Positions 21,415 through 30,768 are shown, counted from the first letter of the stretch. The stretch: 60,461 nt of DNA from Microbacterium sp. ACRRU (GCF_022346945.1 NZ_JAKRNI010000019.1:1-60461), one strand, 5' to 3'. Made by a program: numbers and translations. The notes: generated by a model from the sequence alone, not told the origin.

Positions 21415-22629
21415 ATGGCTCTGCGCACCCTCGAATCGCTGGGGTCGCTCGCCGGCACGCGCGTCATCGTCCGTTGTGACCTGAACGTCCCCCTGAAGGA
21501 CGGCGTCATCACGGACGATGGCCGCGTGCGCGCGTCGTTGCCGACTCTCAACGCCCTGATCAACGCCGGCGCGCGCGTCGTCGTCTGCTCGCACCTCGGG
21601 CGCCCCGACGGGTCGCCCGACCCGAAGTACTCTCTCGAGCCGGTCGCGCAGCGCCTGTCCGAGCTGCTCGGGCAGCCGGTCGCGTTCGCTCGCGACACCG
21701 TGGGCGAGTCCGCGCGCGAGGCCGTCGCGTCGCTCGAGAACGGCGAGGTCGCTGTCATCGAGAACCTGCGGTTCAACGCCGGGGAGACCTCGAAGGACGA
21801 GACCGAGCGGCAGGCGTTCGCCCGTCAGCTCGCCGAGCTGGGCGACGCGCTCGTGTCGGACGGTTTCGGCGTCGTCCACCGCAAGCAGGCGAGCGTCTAC
21901 GATCTCGCGCAGATCGTGCCGTCGGCCGCCGGGCTCCTCATCCAGAAGGAGCTCGAGGTCCTCGACCGCCTGACCGAGAACCCGGAGCGCCCCTACACGG
22001 TCGTGCTCGGGGGATCCAAGGTCAGCGACAAGCTGGGCGTCATCGAGCACCTCTTGCCGCGCGTGGACAAGCTCCTCGTCGGTGGCGGCATGATGTTCAC
22101 CTTCCTCGCCGCCGAGGGCAACAAGGTCGGATCGAGCCTGCTCGAACAGGATCAGATCGACACCGTGAAGGGCTACCTCGCCTCGGCGAAGGAGCGCGGC
22201 GTCGAGATCGTCCTGCCCGTGGATGCCGTCGTCGCGGCGTCGTTCTCGGCCGATGCCGAGCACGTCGTGGCGGATGCCGTCGGGCTGGAGGACACACCCT
22301 TCGGTGCGTCCGGGCTGGGTCTGGACATCGGTCCGCGCACGGCGGACCTGTTCGCCGAGGCGATTCGCGACTCCCGCACCGTGTTCTGGAACGGCCCGAT
22401 GGGCGTGTTCGAGATGGCCGCCTTCGCCGCGGGCACGAAGACCGTCGCCCAGGCTCTGACCGAGGTCGACGGCCTGAGCGTCGTCGGCGGCGGGGACTCC
22501 GCGGCCGCCGTGCGCCAGCTCGGCTTCGCGGACGAGGCGTTCGGTCACATCTCCACCGGCGGCGGTGCCAGCCTGGAGTTCCTGGAAGGCAAGAAGCTCC
22601 CCGGACTGGAGGTCCTCGGATGGCAGTGA
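21415..22629 (+). CDS. pgk: phosphoglycerate kinase
   Basis: A 404-residue phosphoglycerate kinase that makes ATP and 3-phosphoglycerate from 1,3-bisphosphoglycerate. The substrate-binding motif RCDLNVPL lies near residues 20-27, and the nucleotide-binding GGSKVSDKLGVI and the C-terminal GGGDSAAAV are intact. Length and domain order are normal. Its last codons overlap the tpiA start by 10 nt, so translation of the two is coupled. Confidence 0.98.
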   Translation: MALRTLESLGSLAGTRVIVRCDLNVPLKDGVITDDGRVRASLPTLNALINAGARVVVCSHLGRPDGSPDPKYSLEPVAQRLSELLGQPVAFARDTVGESAREAVASLENGEVAVIENLRFNAGETSKDETERQAFARQLAELGDALVSDGFGVVHRKQASVYDLAQIVPSAAGLLIQKELEVLDRLTENPERPYTVVLGGSKVSDKLGVIEHLLPRVDKLLVGGGMMFTFLAAEGNKVGSSLLEQDQIDTVKGYLASAKERGVEIVLPVDAVVAASFSADAEHVVADAVGLEDTPFGASGLGLDIGPRTADLFAEAIRDSRTVFWNGPMGVFEMAAFAAGTKTVAQALTEVDGLSVVGGGDSAAAVRQLGFADEAFGHISTGGGASLEFLEGKKLPGLEVLGWQ

Positions 22630-23408
22630 ACAGAACCCCCCTCATCGCCGGCAACTGGAAGATGAACCTCGACCACCTGCAGGCGGTCGCGTTCGTCCAG
22701 AAGCTGCACTGGACGCTGAAGGAGGCGAAGCACGAGAGCGAGTCCGTCGAGGTCGCGGTCTTCCCGCCTTTCACCGACCTGCGCACCGTGCAGACGCTGC
22801 TCGACGCGGACAAGATCGACTTCGCCCTCGGTGGTCAGGACCTCTCGGCTCACGACTCCGGTCCGTACACGGGCGAGATCTCCGGCCAGTTCCTCGCCAA
22901 GCTCGACGCGCGCTACGTCATCATCGGACACTCCGAGCGCCGTCAGTTCCACCACGAGAGCGACGAGGTCGTGGCGGCGAAGACGCAGGCGGCTCTCCGT
23001 CACGGTCTCGTCCCCGTGATCTGCGTCGGCGAGACCTCGGAGGACCTCGAGAAGTTCGGAGCCAGCGCGGTCCCCGTGGGGCAGCTCGAGGTCGCCCTGG
23101 AGGGCGTGGCATCCGATGCCGACATCGTCGTGGCGTACGAGCCGGTCTGGGCCATCGGCTCCGGACAGGCCGCGACTCCCGATCAGGCGCAAGAGGTGTG
23201 CGCGAAGCTCCGTGCCGTCGTCGCCGACAAGCTCGGCGCCGACGCGGCGGCGCGCACGCGCATCCTCTACGGCGGATCGGTGAAGTCGGGCAACATCGCC
23301 GGGTTCATGCGTGAGCCCGACGTGGATGGTGCGCTCGTGGGTGGCGCGAGCCTCGTCGTGGACGAGTTCGCGGCGATCATCCGCTACCAGAAGCACGTCG
23401 GCGTCTGA
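22620..23408 (+). CDS. tpiA: triosephosphate isomerase
   Basis: A 262-residue TIM-barrel enzyme that interconverts dihydroxyacetone phosphate and glyceraldehyde 3-phosphate. NWKMN (catalytic Lys), IIGHSERR (catalytic His) and AYEPVWAIGSG (catalytic Glu) are all present, with the phosphate-binding YGGSVKSGN near the end. It overlaps pgk by 10 nt and ends with a hairpin, closing the glycolytic operon. Confidence 0.98.
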   Translation: MAVNRTPLIAGNWKMNLDHLQAVAFVQKLHWTLKEAKHESESVEVAVFPPFTDLRTVQTLLDADKIDFALGGQDLSAHDSGPYTGEISGQFLAKLDARYVIIGHSERRQFHHESDEVVAAKTQAALRHGLVPVICVGETSEDLEKFGASAVPVGQLEVALEGVASDADIVVAYEPVWAIGSGQAATPDQAQEVCAKLRAVVADKLGADAAARTRILYGGSVKSGNIAGFMREPDVDGALVGGASLVVDEFAAIIRYQKHVGV

Positions 23409-23415
23409 CCGAACC

Positions 23416-23446
23416 GAATGCCCGCGGCCGCGCGCCGCGGGCATTC
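23416..23446 (+). terminator. terminator after tpiA
   Basis: A perfect 13-bp stem (23416-23428 with 23434-23446, arm GAATGCCCGCGGC) and 5-nt loop lie 8 nt after the tpiA stop. Confidence 0.85.
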
Positions 23447-23522
23447 GTGTGTCCGGCACGGCTCCCCGTATACACTTGACGCTTGTGCGGTCGTCCCGTC
23501 CGCTCGCGAAAGGCTTTCGACA

Positions 23523-23771
23523 GTGCAGATTCTCGAGTTCGTCCTGCAGGTTTTCCTGGGCGTGACCAGCCTCCTGCTGACCCTGCTCATCCTGCTCCAC
23601 AAAGGACGCGGTGGCGGCCTCTCCGACATGTTCGGCGGTGGCATGAGCTCGGCACTCGGCTCGTCGGGCCTGGCCGAACGCAACCTCAACCGATTCACGA
23701 TCGTGCTGGCGCTGGTGTGGTTCGTCACCATCGTCGGGCTCGGTCTCCTCACCAAGTTCGCGGAGCTCTGA
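23523..23771 (+). CDS. secG: protein translocase subunit SecG
   Basis: An 82-residue protein with two hydrophobic helices (about residues 3-24 and 57-79) separated by a Gly/Ser-rich loop (GRGGGLSDMFGGGMSSALGSSG), the standard SecG layout. It is a non-essential part of the SecYEG channel in the cytoplasmic membrane. GTG is chosen because it directly precedes the first helix (MQILEFVLQ) and AAAGG lies about 11 nt upstream; the longer in-frame form has no support. A TACACT at 23471-23476 could be its -10. The position between tpiA and rbpA is the usual actinobacterial order. Confidence 0.95.
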   Translation: MQILEFVLQVFLGVTSLLLTLLILLHKGRGGGLSDMFGGGMSSALGSSGLAERNLNRFTIVLALVWFVTIVGLGLLTKFAEL

Positions 23772-23772
23772 C

Positions 23773-24126
23773 ATGGCCACTGGCGGCAACGCCATCCGCG
23801 GCACGCGCGTCGGCGCGGGCCCGATGGGAGAACAGGACCACGGCTTCCACGCCGATCGCGTCGCGGTGTCGTACTGGGACGCTCTCGGGAACGAAACCGT
23901 CCGCTACTTCGCGGCCGGCATCCCCGACGACGAGATCCCCGAGACGATCGACTCGCCGCACTCGGGTCTTCCCGCGGGCCGCGACAAGAACAACCCGCCG
24001 GCGCTGGCCAAGACCGAGCCGTACAAGACGCACCTCGCCTATGTGAAAGAGCGGCGAACCGACGAGGAAGCCGCCTCGCTCCTCGATGACGCGCTGCAGC
24101 AGCTGCGCGAGCGTCGGGGTCAGTAG
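23773..24126 (+). CDS. rbpA: RNA polymerase-binding protein RbpA
   Basis: A 117-residue RbpA, the actinobacteria-specific protein that binds RNA polymerase and group 1/2 sigma factors and stabilises the open complex. The N-terminal tail ends in the AIRGTRVGAGP segment, corresponding to the family motif LRGSRLG. The core beta domain (VSYWDALGNETVRYFA) lacks the zinc-binding cysteines found in Streptomyces RbpA and has the spacing of the zinc-free type. The basic linker and sigma-interaction helix follow (KTHLAYVKERRTDEEAASLLDDALQQL). It starts 1 nt after the secG stop. Confidence 0.93.
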   Translation: MATGGNAIRGTRVGAGPMGEQDHGFHADRVAVSYWDALGNETVRYFAAGIPDDEIPETIDSPHSGLPAGRDKNNPPALAKTEPYKTHLAYVKERRTDEEAASLLDDALQQLRERRGQ

Positions 24127-24137
24127 CAGAACCGAAC

Positions 24138-24171
24138 GGAAGGGCCGGATGCCATGGCATCCGGCCCTTCC
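24138..24171. terminator. bidirectional terminator between rbpA and the lipoprotein gene
   Basis: A 34-nt perfect palindrome, two 16-nt arms (24138-24153 and 24156-24171) around AT, lies between convergent genes. The arm contains AGGGCCGGATGCC, closely related to the hairpin at 34889-34917. It can fold in transcripts from either side. Confidence 0.85.
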
Positions 24172-24181
24172 GCGCTCTCGG

Positions 24182-24922
24182 TCACTGCACGGGACTGTCG
24201 GTGACGATCCTCTTCCACGGACCGTCGGGGACGTCCTCGTCATCGATGAAGGCCCAGTCGACGCGATCGTCCTGACCGTCGAGGTCGGTGAACCCGAGGC
24301 AGCCGTTCAGGGCGGGGGAAACGTCTAGGCCCGCCCCGTTGTACCGCGTGTTGTCGGGGCGGCGGTCGTCGTCGCCGAAGACGTAGGCGGCGTCGCGGTA
24401 CTCGCCCGGGCCGGCATCCTGGATCTGACCGAAACACACGCGACCCTCGCGGTGCAGGATCACCCAGCGGTTCTTCATCAGGCTGACGGAGCGGTCGTCG
24501 ACGTCGTCGATGTAGCCGGGCTCGTCGGCCCAGGGGATGACGTCGCCCCGATGGGCGAAACCCTTGTCGTCGTTGACGTCGTCGTAGGGCAGGTCGAGGT
24601 AGAACGGATTCTGCCGGGGTGTCATGCGGGTCGGGAAGAAGCCATTGACCGCGGTGCGCGGCTCCGTCCGGCACTCTTCGTCGACGACGACGCCGTCGCA
24701 TCCGCCATAGGACTCCAGCCACATCGAATCGTAGGCGGACACGCGTTGACTGCCGTCGGGCGCTGCCGGGTCGAAGACTTCACCGACCCAGAACGTCGTC
24801 GCGACGATGCGCCTGTGCCAGGGGTATCCGGTGTCGGGGAGGTCGATCGGCGTGGGGGCGCACGCGACCGCACCGACGGCGACGAGCACCCCGAGGGCGC
24901 CCGCCGCCGTCCGGCGTGTCAT
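24182..24922 (-). CDS. secreted lipoprotein with double-psi-barrel-like signature
   Basis: A 246-residue exported protein. The N-terminus is a signal peptide ending in a lipobox-like AVAC (C21), so it is probably lipid-anchored. The mature part is rich in Asp, Trp and aromatic residues and has four further cysteines. The C-terminal stretch VCFGQIQDAGPGEYRDAAY followed by GAGLDVSPALNGCLG resembles the double-psi beta-barrel core seen in RlpA/expansin-like proteins, where a conserved Asp acts on glycans; this match is from memory and moderate. Its ATG overlaps the stop of the deacetylase gene by 4 nt (ATGA), so it belongs to the polysaccharide operon and may bind or cut the polymer outside the cell. 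Confidence 0.7.
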   Translation of the reverse strand: MTRRTAAGALGVLVAVGAVACAPTPIDLPDTGYPWHRRIVATTFWVGEVFDPAAPDGSQRVSAYDSMWLESYGGCDGVVVDEECRTEPRTAVNGFFPTRMTPRQNPFYLDLPYDDVNDDKGFAHRGDVIPWADEPGYIDDVDDRSVSLMKNRWVILHREGRVCFGQIQDAGPGEYRDAAYVFGDDDRRPDNTRYNGAGLDVSPALNGCLGFTDLDGQDDRVDWAFIDDEDVPDGPWKRIVTDSPVQ

Positions 24923-26367
24923 TCGGTGACGTCGCTCTCGGTCGGGCGGAAGACCTCGACCGGTCCCTGCGGCGGCGCCGCCGCGTCCGGGGCGACCCGG
25001 GTGACGCTCAGGTCGGGGGAGAGCGGTGGCGCCCCGGAGCTGTCGTACAGCGCGAGGTCGTCGGTGCGCAATATCCCGTTACCGAAGATCGTCAGGGCGA
25101 AGCTGATCCCGTTGTAGCCCTCGGGGATGACCGGTGTCGTCCAGTCGGCCTCCGTCCATTCCGTGGCCGCGGCGTACCACGGGCTCGACGTCCAGTACGA
25201 CCAGGCTCCCGAGGTCGACCGGAGGTACACCGCGAACTGCGTCACGCCGCTGGCGAGATACCACTCCCTGAGGGTGTAGGTCTTCCCCGGCGTCACGGTC
25301 GGCGAGCACTGACCGAGGTCGAACTGCGGCAGCAGCTTCGCGTCCCCGTCGACGTAGCCGGTCATCGCGATGCCGCTCGAGATGACGCCCGTGTGTGCCG
25401 GCGACCCCGTCTCGAACGCCGGAGTGTTGGTTCCCCACCCTCCGCGCATCCAGCAGTCGGGGGCTCCGACCTCCATGCTGGGGTTCACGATGCCGTTCGT
25501 GGCCCCGGTGGGAGCGGGAACCGCCGGTCCATCGACGAGGGGTTTCGCCGTGCCGCCGATGACATCGCCGATCGTGCGGACCACGGTCCCCGTGGCTTGA
25601 CGGGCCTTGAGCCAGGTCACGAACTGGGAGAACACCGTCGGGGTGACGGCGAGGTCGCTGCAGGCATCGGCGCACACGTCGTGGAACGTGTACTGCACCC
25701 ACCCGCCGCCGTTGCTCTCGGCGTTCAGGACGCCCTGCTTGAGGTCGTCGAGGGTCCAGCTCGCGTCCACCTGGTCCAGTGCGCGGAGCGCGAACCGGGC
25801 GGCCGGACGCGTGGATTCCGCGTAGGAGCATTCGGGGCATCCGAACCGGCTGCGGATGTCGCCGAGCAGCCGTCCGCTGCTGTAGCCGCAGTCGGCCACC
25901 GCCTTCTCGACCTCGGGGGTGCTGGAGGCGAATGGGTAGGCGAAGCTGCGGACGGTGAACCCCCAGGACGCGAGGTTCTTCCGATCCGTGCAGATCTGCC
26001 TCTTGGCCTCATCAACGCTCACCTGCGCCAGATCGGGGTGATTCACGGTGTGGCCGCCGATCTCGTGGCCCGCGCGCGCGAGCGTCGTGAGATTGGCGCG
26101 CGTCATGTGGCCGGTCGCGCCGACGAAACCGGAGGGGATGTAAAAGGTGGCCTTCATGCCGTTCGACTTCAGCGCGGGGAGGACGCTCATCTGGTTGGCG
26201 TTGCCGTCGTCGAAGGTGAGGCTGACCACCGTGCGGGTGGCGGCCTGCGCCGGAGGGGGAACGGCGGCGACGACACCGCCGAGACTGACCGCGGCGGCGG
26301 CGACGACGGCGAGGGCGCCGAGCACGGCCGGTCGTCGCCACGGCGGCGAGGGAGATCGACGAAGCAT
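24919..26367 (-). CDS. secreted polysaccharide deacetylase (CE4/NodB) with C-terminal beta-sandwich
   Basis: A 482-residue exported enzyme. A signal peptide with a long hydrophobic core ends near PPAQAA (residue 43). The NodB catalytic domain follows with TFDDG (residues 51-55, catalytic base and metal Asp), HTVNHP (metal His H106 and H110), FAYPF and FHDVC motifs in the correct order. Residues about 300-440 look like a carbohydrate-binding beta-sandwich (NPSMEVG... CW... REWYLASG), and the tail is Pro/Asp-rich. It should remove acetyl groups from N-acetylated hexosamine polymers outside the cell. AAAGG lies 8 nt before the ATG. It sits 41 nt after the glmS-like gene and is coupled to the lipoprotein. 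Confidence 0.88.
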   Translation of the reverse strand: MLRRSPSPPWRRPAVLGALAVVAAAAVSLGGVVAAVPPPAQAATRTVVSLTFDDGNANQMSVLPALKSNGMKATFYIPSGFVGATGHMTRANLTTLARAGHEIGGHTVNHPDLAQVSVDEAKRQICTDRKNLASWGFTVRSFAYPFASSTPEVEKAVADCGYSSGRLLGDIRSRFGCPECSYAESTRPAARFALRALDQVDASWTLDDLKQGVLNAESNGGGWVQYTFHDVCADACSDLAVTPTVFSQFVTWLKARQATGTVVRTIGDVIGGTAKPLVDGPAVPAPTGATNGIVNPSMEVGAPDCWMRGGWGTNTPAFETGSPAHTGVISSGIAMTGYVDGDAKLLPQFDLGQCSPTVTPGKTYTLREWYLASGVTQFAVYLRSTSGAWSYWTSSPWYAAATEWTEADWTTPVIPEGYNGISFALTIFGNGILRTDDLALYDSSGAPPLSPDLSVTRVAPDAAAPPQGPVEVFRPTESDVTE

Positions 26368-26408
26368 GCGGAGTGCCTTTCTCGAAAGGGGGTATCGCGT
26401 TTCCGGGG

Positions 26409-28214
26409 TCAGGAGACGGTCACCGATTTGGCGAGGTTGCGGGGCTTGTCCACATCGCGATGGAGCCGGAGGGCCAGCTCGCGAGCGAACATCTGCAGCG
26501 GGACCACGGTTTCCAACGGGCCCCAGGAAGGACCGCGGCGTGGCAGATGCAACGGCATCCCTCCCACGCGGAGGGTCCGCTCGCCGATCCGGAGCACGCG
26601 ACCCCCGCGTGCCCGCACCTCGGCGATGTCGACGTCGAGTCGAGGGTCGCCGTCGTCGACGACGAACACCGGCGTCCCGGCATCCACGAGCGCGAGCGGT
26701 CCGTGCTTCAGTTCGCCCGCGGGCTGGTGCTCGGCCCACCGATACGACAGTTCCTTGAGCTTGAGAGCGCCCTCGGCGGCGTACACGAGTCCCGACCCGC
26801 GCCCCAGAAACAGGAAACCGGATGCCGTGGCGAGGTCGGCGGCGAGTCGCTTGGCGCGGTTGTGCCATGCATCGAGGGCGGCCGAGAGCGTCTCGGGGAT
26901 CGCTCCGAGCGCCAGCAGATCGGCGTCGAAAGCGGCGACGTCGCGGCGCGCCGAGACCGCGAGCCCCGACAGGGCCACGCAGGCCCCCGTGACGATCTGC
27001 GCGACGAAGGTCTTCGTCGCGGCGACGCCGATCTCGGGACCGGCGAGGCAATCGATGACGGCATGCGCGCGGCGTGCGAGCGACGACGACGGATTGTTGG
27101 TGAGCGCGAGAACCGTACCGCGGTCCGCGGGGACGGTGTCGAGCGCGCGCAAGACGTCGGCGGTCTCTCCCGACTGGCTCAGCGCGACGACGAGCGTGCG
27201 TGGCTCCCACACTTCGTGGGCTGCCTCGCTCGCGGTGACGGCGCGGGTCGGCATGTGCCCCAGGCGCTCGAACACGCCCGCCACGGCACGTCCCGCGTGC
27301 AAGGAGGTGCCGCAGCCGAGCACCGCGATCCGATCGATCCGGTCCAGCGGCGGCAGCCCCAGACCACGCCACAGCGTTCCCCCGTCGATGCCGGGGGAGA
27401 GAATGTCGAGCACGCGCTGAGCCACCGCGGGCTGCTCGTCGATCTCGTTGCCCATGTGGTCGTGGTGCCGGCCGACGCTCGCCAGGAGAGCGGTCTCGGG
27501 AACCGGCCACAGTCCGCGCGGTCGACAGCTTCCTCCCGGACGGTGCCAGCGGGTCCCCTCGTCGCCGATCTCGACGATGTCGTCGTCTTCGAGGACGCGG
27601 AAGGTGCCGACGAACGGCGCGACAGCGCCCACGTCGCTGGCGAAGTAGACCCCGTCCGCGGCCTCCGCGAGGACGAGCGGCGACGCGTGCGCCGTGCCGG
27701 CGAGATCGCCCGTCCGGGTATCGAGCGCGACGATCGCCCAGGACCCCTCGAGTTGTGCGGTCGCGTCCGCGAGCGCGTCGCCGAGTCCTCGTCCGTGCGC
27801 CGCCTCTTCCTCGAGAAGATGCACGATGACCTCGGTGTCGACGTCGGTCGCCATGCGGTGGCCCGCCGCGATCAGGCGGGCACGGAGGACGTCGGCGTTT
27901 TCGATGATGCCGTTGTGCACGACGAACAGCCGCCCCCCGCAGTCCTCGAGCGGGTGCGCGTTGCGTTCGCTCACGTCGCCGTGCGTGGCCCACCGGGTGT
28001 GCCCGATCGCCGCGGTCGTGGCATCCGTCGCGCCCTCGTCGAGAGCGGTCGCGAGCGCCGCCACCCCCGCGAGGGTCCGGGCGTGCAACGCGGTGCCGTC
28101 GGGGCGCCGGGCGGCGATCCCGGCCGAGTCGTACCCGCGGTACTCGAGGCGCTCGAGGGCAGTCCGCGCGTGCCCGGCCGCGGCGGGTCCTCGGAAGGCG
28201 GTGATGCCGCACAT
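26409..28214 (-). CDS. glmS: glutamine:fructose-6-phosphate aminotransferase (isomerising)
   Basis: A 601-residue GlmS. The glutaminase domain begins MCGI with the nucleophile Cys at position 2, then RLEYRGYDSAGI, HTRWATHG and HNGIIEN. The two SIS isomerase domains follow (LGCGTSLHAGRA, SQSGETADVLRAL, EIGVAATKTF), and the C-terminus ends DKPRNLAKSVTV, typical for active GlmS. It supplies glucosamine 6-phosphate. Its location among polymer genes, with the start overlapping the epimerase stop, suggests a dedicated copy raising amino-sugar supply; whether it is the only glmS in the genome cannot be told here. One insertion-poor region near residues 230-250 (PGGSCRPRGL) is unusual. Confidence 0.93.
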   Translation of the reverse strand: MCGITAFRGPAAAGHARTALERLEYRGYDSAGIAARRPDGTALHARTLAGVAALATALDEGATDATTAAIGHTRWATHGDVSERNAHPLEDCGGRLFVVHNGIIENADVLRARLIAAGHRMATDVDTEVIVHLLEEEAAHGRGLGDALADATAQLEGSWAIVALDTRTGDLAGTAHASPLVLAEAADGVYFASDVGAVAPFVGTFRVLEDDDIVEIGDEGTRWHRPGGSCRPRGLWPVPETALLASVGRHHDHMGNEIDEQPAVAQRVLDILSPGIDGGTLWRGLGLPPLDRIDRIAVLGCGTSLHAGRAVAGVFERLGHMPTRAVTASEAAHEVWEPRTLVVALSQSGETADVLRALDTVPADRGTVLALTNNPSSSLARRAHAVIDCLAGPEIGVAATKTFVAQIVTGACVALSGLAVSARRDVAAFDADLLALGAIPETLSAALDAWHNRAKRLAADLATASGFLFLGRGSGLVYAAEGALKLKELSYRWAEHQPAGELKHGPLALVDAGTPVFVVDDGDPRLDVDIAEVRARGGRVLRIGERTLRVGGMPLHLPRRGPSWGPLETVVPLQMFARELALRLHRDVDKPRNLAKSVTVS

Positions 28215-29278
28215 CACAGCACCCCCTGGAAGGCTCGTGCGCCCGCGAGCGGCATCGCGTCCGAACCGAGACGCTCCCGCGCCAGCAGATCGGCGGCGAC
28301 ACGCAGGATCGTCGTGGTCAGCGGCGTCTGGGGTTCGTAGCCGACGAGCTCGTACGCCTTGGTGTTGTCGGGGACGCGTCGGCGCATGTCCTCGAAACCC
28401 GGGGCGTAGGCCTGCGCGTAGGGGACGAGCTCGATCTCGCTGCGGCTGTCGAGCGTGCGGATGATCTCGTTCGCGAGGTCGAGGATCGAGATCTCTCTCG
28501 CGCCACCGAGGTTGAAGGCTTCCCCCCGCGCGCGGGCGTCTTCCTGAATGCGCACCATCGCGGGCACGACGTCCTCGACGGCCGAGAAGCAGCGGGTCTG
28601 CAGTCCATCTCCGAATACGGTCAGCGGCCGGCCGCGCAGCGCTTGCCCTACCAGGTTCGGGAAGACCATGCCGTAGCGGCCCGTCTGACGCGGACCGACG
28701 GTGTTGAACAGGCGGACGATCGCGACGTCGAGCCCCTCCTGGTCGCAGTAGGCTTTCGCGAACGCCTCGTCGATGCCTTTCGCTCCGGCGTAGGTCCACC
28801 GCGACAGCAGGGGGTCGCCGAGGACTCGGTCGGAATCCTCACGCAACCGGTCGGCGGTGTTCTTGCCGTACACCTCGCTCGTGCTGACCAGCAGCACCGC
28901 CGCCTGGTTTTCGATCGCCGCGGTGAGCACGTTCTCCGTGCCGTGGATGTTGATGCGCAGACCGCGCAACGGCTGTTCGACGATGAGCTTGACCCCCACC
29001 GCGGCGGCGAGATGGAACACGCGCTCGCACCCCTCCATCGCGGTGCCCACCGTCTTGGCGTTCAGGATCGATCCGTGGATCATCTCCAGGCGTGGGTTGT
29101 CCGCGACACCCGCCAGGTTCCGAGCCGACCCCGTCGACAGGTCGTCGAGGACGACGACCTCGTCGCCGAGGTCGAGCAGGTGTTCGACGAGGTGGCTGCC
29201 CACGAATCCGGCGCCGCCGGTGACGAGGGTCCGCATGCTCTTGCCGTCGGATGCAGGGTAGACCGGAACGCCGCTCAC
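28214..29278 (-). CDS. NAD-dependent sugar-nucleotide epimerase/dehydratase
   Basis: A 354-residue extended short-chain dehydrogenase. The Rossmann motif TGGAGFVGSH, the VSTSEVYG segment, the catalytic YxxxK (YAGAKG) and the SDR sugar-binding GRYGMVFPNLV are present. It resembles UDP-glucose 4-epimerase and dTDP-glucose 4,6-dehydratase-type proteins, so it should modify an NDP-sugar for the polymer. The GTG at 29278 overlaps the previous stop (GTGA); the ATG at 29236, directly before RTLVTGG, is an alternative with a poorer upstream site. The substrate cannot be fixed from sequence. Confidence 0.88.
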   Translation of the reverse strand: MSGVPVYPASDGKSMRTLVTGGAGFVGSHLVEHLLDLGDEVVVLDDLSTGSARNLAGVADNPRLEMIHGSILNAKTVGTAMEGCERVFHLAAAVGVKLIVEQPLRGLRINIHGTENVLTAAIENQAAVLLVSTSEVYGKNTADRLREDSDRVLGDPLLSRWTYAGAKGIDEAFAKAYCDQEGLDVAIVRLFNTVGPRQTGRYGMVFPNLVGQALRGRPLTVFGDGLQTRCFSAVEDVVPAMVRIQEDARARGEAFNLGGAREISILDLANEIIRTLDSRSEIELVPYAQAYAPGFEDMRRRVPDNTKAYELVGYEPQTPLTTTILRVAADLLARERLGSDAMPLAGARAFQGVL

Positions 29279-30603
29279 AGCAGTACCCGTCCGGCGATGT
29301 CGGAGCTGCGGTAGGTGCCGTCCAGGACGACGGCGTCGCCGTCGAGCCAGCTCAGGTCGCAGTCATGGTGACGCGTGTGCACGAGCACGACGTCGGGGTG
29401 GAACGCGGCGGGGTCGGCGAGCGAGTCGCGTTCCCGGCCGGAATCGAGATGGATGTGCGGGGCGTGCGTGTCGACGTACTGCACCTCCGCGCCCGCGTCG
29501 ATCAGCGCGTCGATGATCTCCAGGGCCGGCGATTCGCGGAGGTCGGCGACGTCGGGCTTGTAGGTCACGCCCACGATGAGGATGCGGGTGCCGAGCGTTC
29601 CCTTCCCCGCGCGTCCCAGGAGGTCGCGGATACGGTCGACGACCCGGCGGGGGCGCGCGGCGATGCGCGTCATCGCCTCGGTGATGACCCCGGCATCCAC
29701 GTGCAGGGCCTTCAGCTGCCAAAGGAGATAGTGCGGATCGCAGGGGATGCAGTGGCCGCCCACCCCCGGGCCGGGGTAGAACGCCATGAATCCGTACGGT
29801 TTCGTACTCGCGGCCTCGATCACCTCGGTCACGGGAACGTCGAGGGCCCCGCAGATGTCGGCGAACTCGTTCGCCAGCGCGATGTTGACCGCGCGGAAGG
29901 TGTTCTCGAGGAGCTTCGTCATCTCCGCCGTGGCCAGACTCGACACCCGGTGCACGCGTGCGGCGTACCGCGAGAGGAGACGCACGCCCTCCTCCTGGCA
30001 CTGCGGCGTCGCGCCGCCGACCACGCGCGGGACCTCCTCTTGCGCGAATCCGGCGTTTCCGGGGTCGATGCGTTCCGCGCTGAAGGTGACGAACACGTCC
30101 CCTCCGATCTCGAAGCCCCGCTCGCGGAGCGGCTGTTCGACGAGGTCGTGGGTGCAGCCGACATACGTGGTCGAGGTCAGCATGATGACCTGCCCGGGGC
30201 GGGCCGCGGCGACGACGGTGGCGCACGCGGCCCGCAGGGGGGCCAGATCGGGGACCTGCTGATGATCGACCGGGGTGGGCACGCACACGACGATCGCCGC
30301 GGCCCGGCTCAGTTCGCTCGCATCGCCGGTGAGGCGGAAGCTCGCCGGCTCGCGCAGGGCGGCGTCCAGCCGTGCGCGATCGGAGTCGAGGAGGTCCGCG
30401 CCCCGGGCGGCGATCGTGCGCAGACGTCGGGAAGAGGCGTCCAATGCCAGGACGCGCGACCCATTCGCCCGATACGCCAGCGCCGTGGGGAGGCCGACGT
30501 AACCGAGCCCGACGATCGCGACATCGAAGTCGAAGACCGGGGGAGACGTCGGCGGCAGGACGGGCGCGGTGAACACGTCGGCGCGGACATCGAGTGTGGA
30601 CAT
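29275..30603 (-). CDS. nucleotide-sugar dehydrogenase (UDP-GlcNAc/ManNAc 6-dehydrogenase type)
   Basis: A 442-residue UDP-sugar dehydrogenase that oxidises C6 to a carboxylate, giving a uronic acid donor. The NAD motif is GLGYVG (residues 32-37), the catalytic Cys is C285 in VGGHCIPCDP, and the C-terminal domain has GVTYKPDVADLRESP. The GGHCIP(V/C)DP form is typical of the WecC/WbpA branch acting on UDP-N-acetylhexosamines. The ATG at 30603 is chosen over the ATG at 30609 because GGAGG abuts the latter and lies 6 nt before the former. It heads the minus-strand polymer operon. Confidence 0.9.
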   Translation of the reverse strand: MSTLDVRADVFTAPVLPPTSPPVFDFDVAIVGLGYVGLPTALAYRANGSRVLALDASSRRLRTIAARGADLLDSDRARLDAALREPASFRLTGDASELSRAAAIVVCVPTPVDHQQVPDLAPLRAACATVVAAARPGQVIMLTSTTYVGCTHDLVEQPLRERGFEIGGDVFVTFSAERIDPGNAGFAQEEVPRVVGGATPQCQEEGVRLLSRYAARVHRVSSLATAEMTKLLENTFRAVNIALANEFADICGALDVPVTEVIEAASTKPYGFMAFYPGPGVGGHCIPCDPHYLLWQLKALHVDAGVITEAMTRIAARPRRVVDRIRDLLGRAGKGTLGTRILIVGVTYKPDVADLRESPALEIIDALIDAGAEVQYVDTHAPHIHLDSGRERDSLADPAAFHPDVVLVHTRHHDCDLSWLDGDAVVLDGTYRSSDIAGRVLL

Positions 30604-30768
30604 CTTCATCCTCCAACTGCGGGGTCCGAGGGCATGACGGCAGAACGTCGCCTCCCCCGGACAGGGCGGGTGCTGCGGGTGCGGAGAGTCCGATCGGGTA
30701 TCGGTGCTGATCCGCGGCCCACACTGTTCCCCTCCGCGCGCCAGGGTCAAGGAAGTCGGACCCATCCT

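Noticed and set aside
28214..28260. glmS ribozyme or other riboswitch before the glmS-like gene
   Set aside because: The gene starts within the previous stop codon, so there is no leader in which such an element could lie.
26368..28302. Extension of the deacetylase frame into a 1127-residue protein
   Set aside because: The extension overlaps glmS and is Arg-rich without domains. A clear signal peptide and ribosome binding site support the start at 26367.
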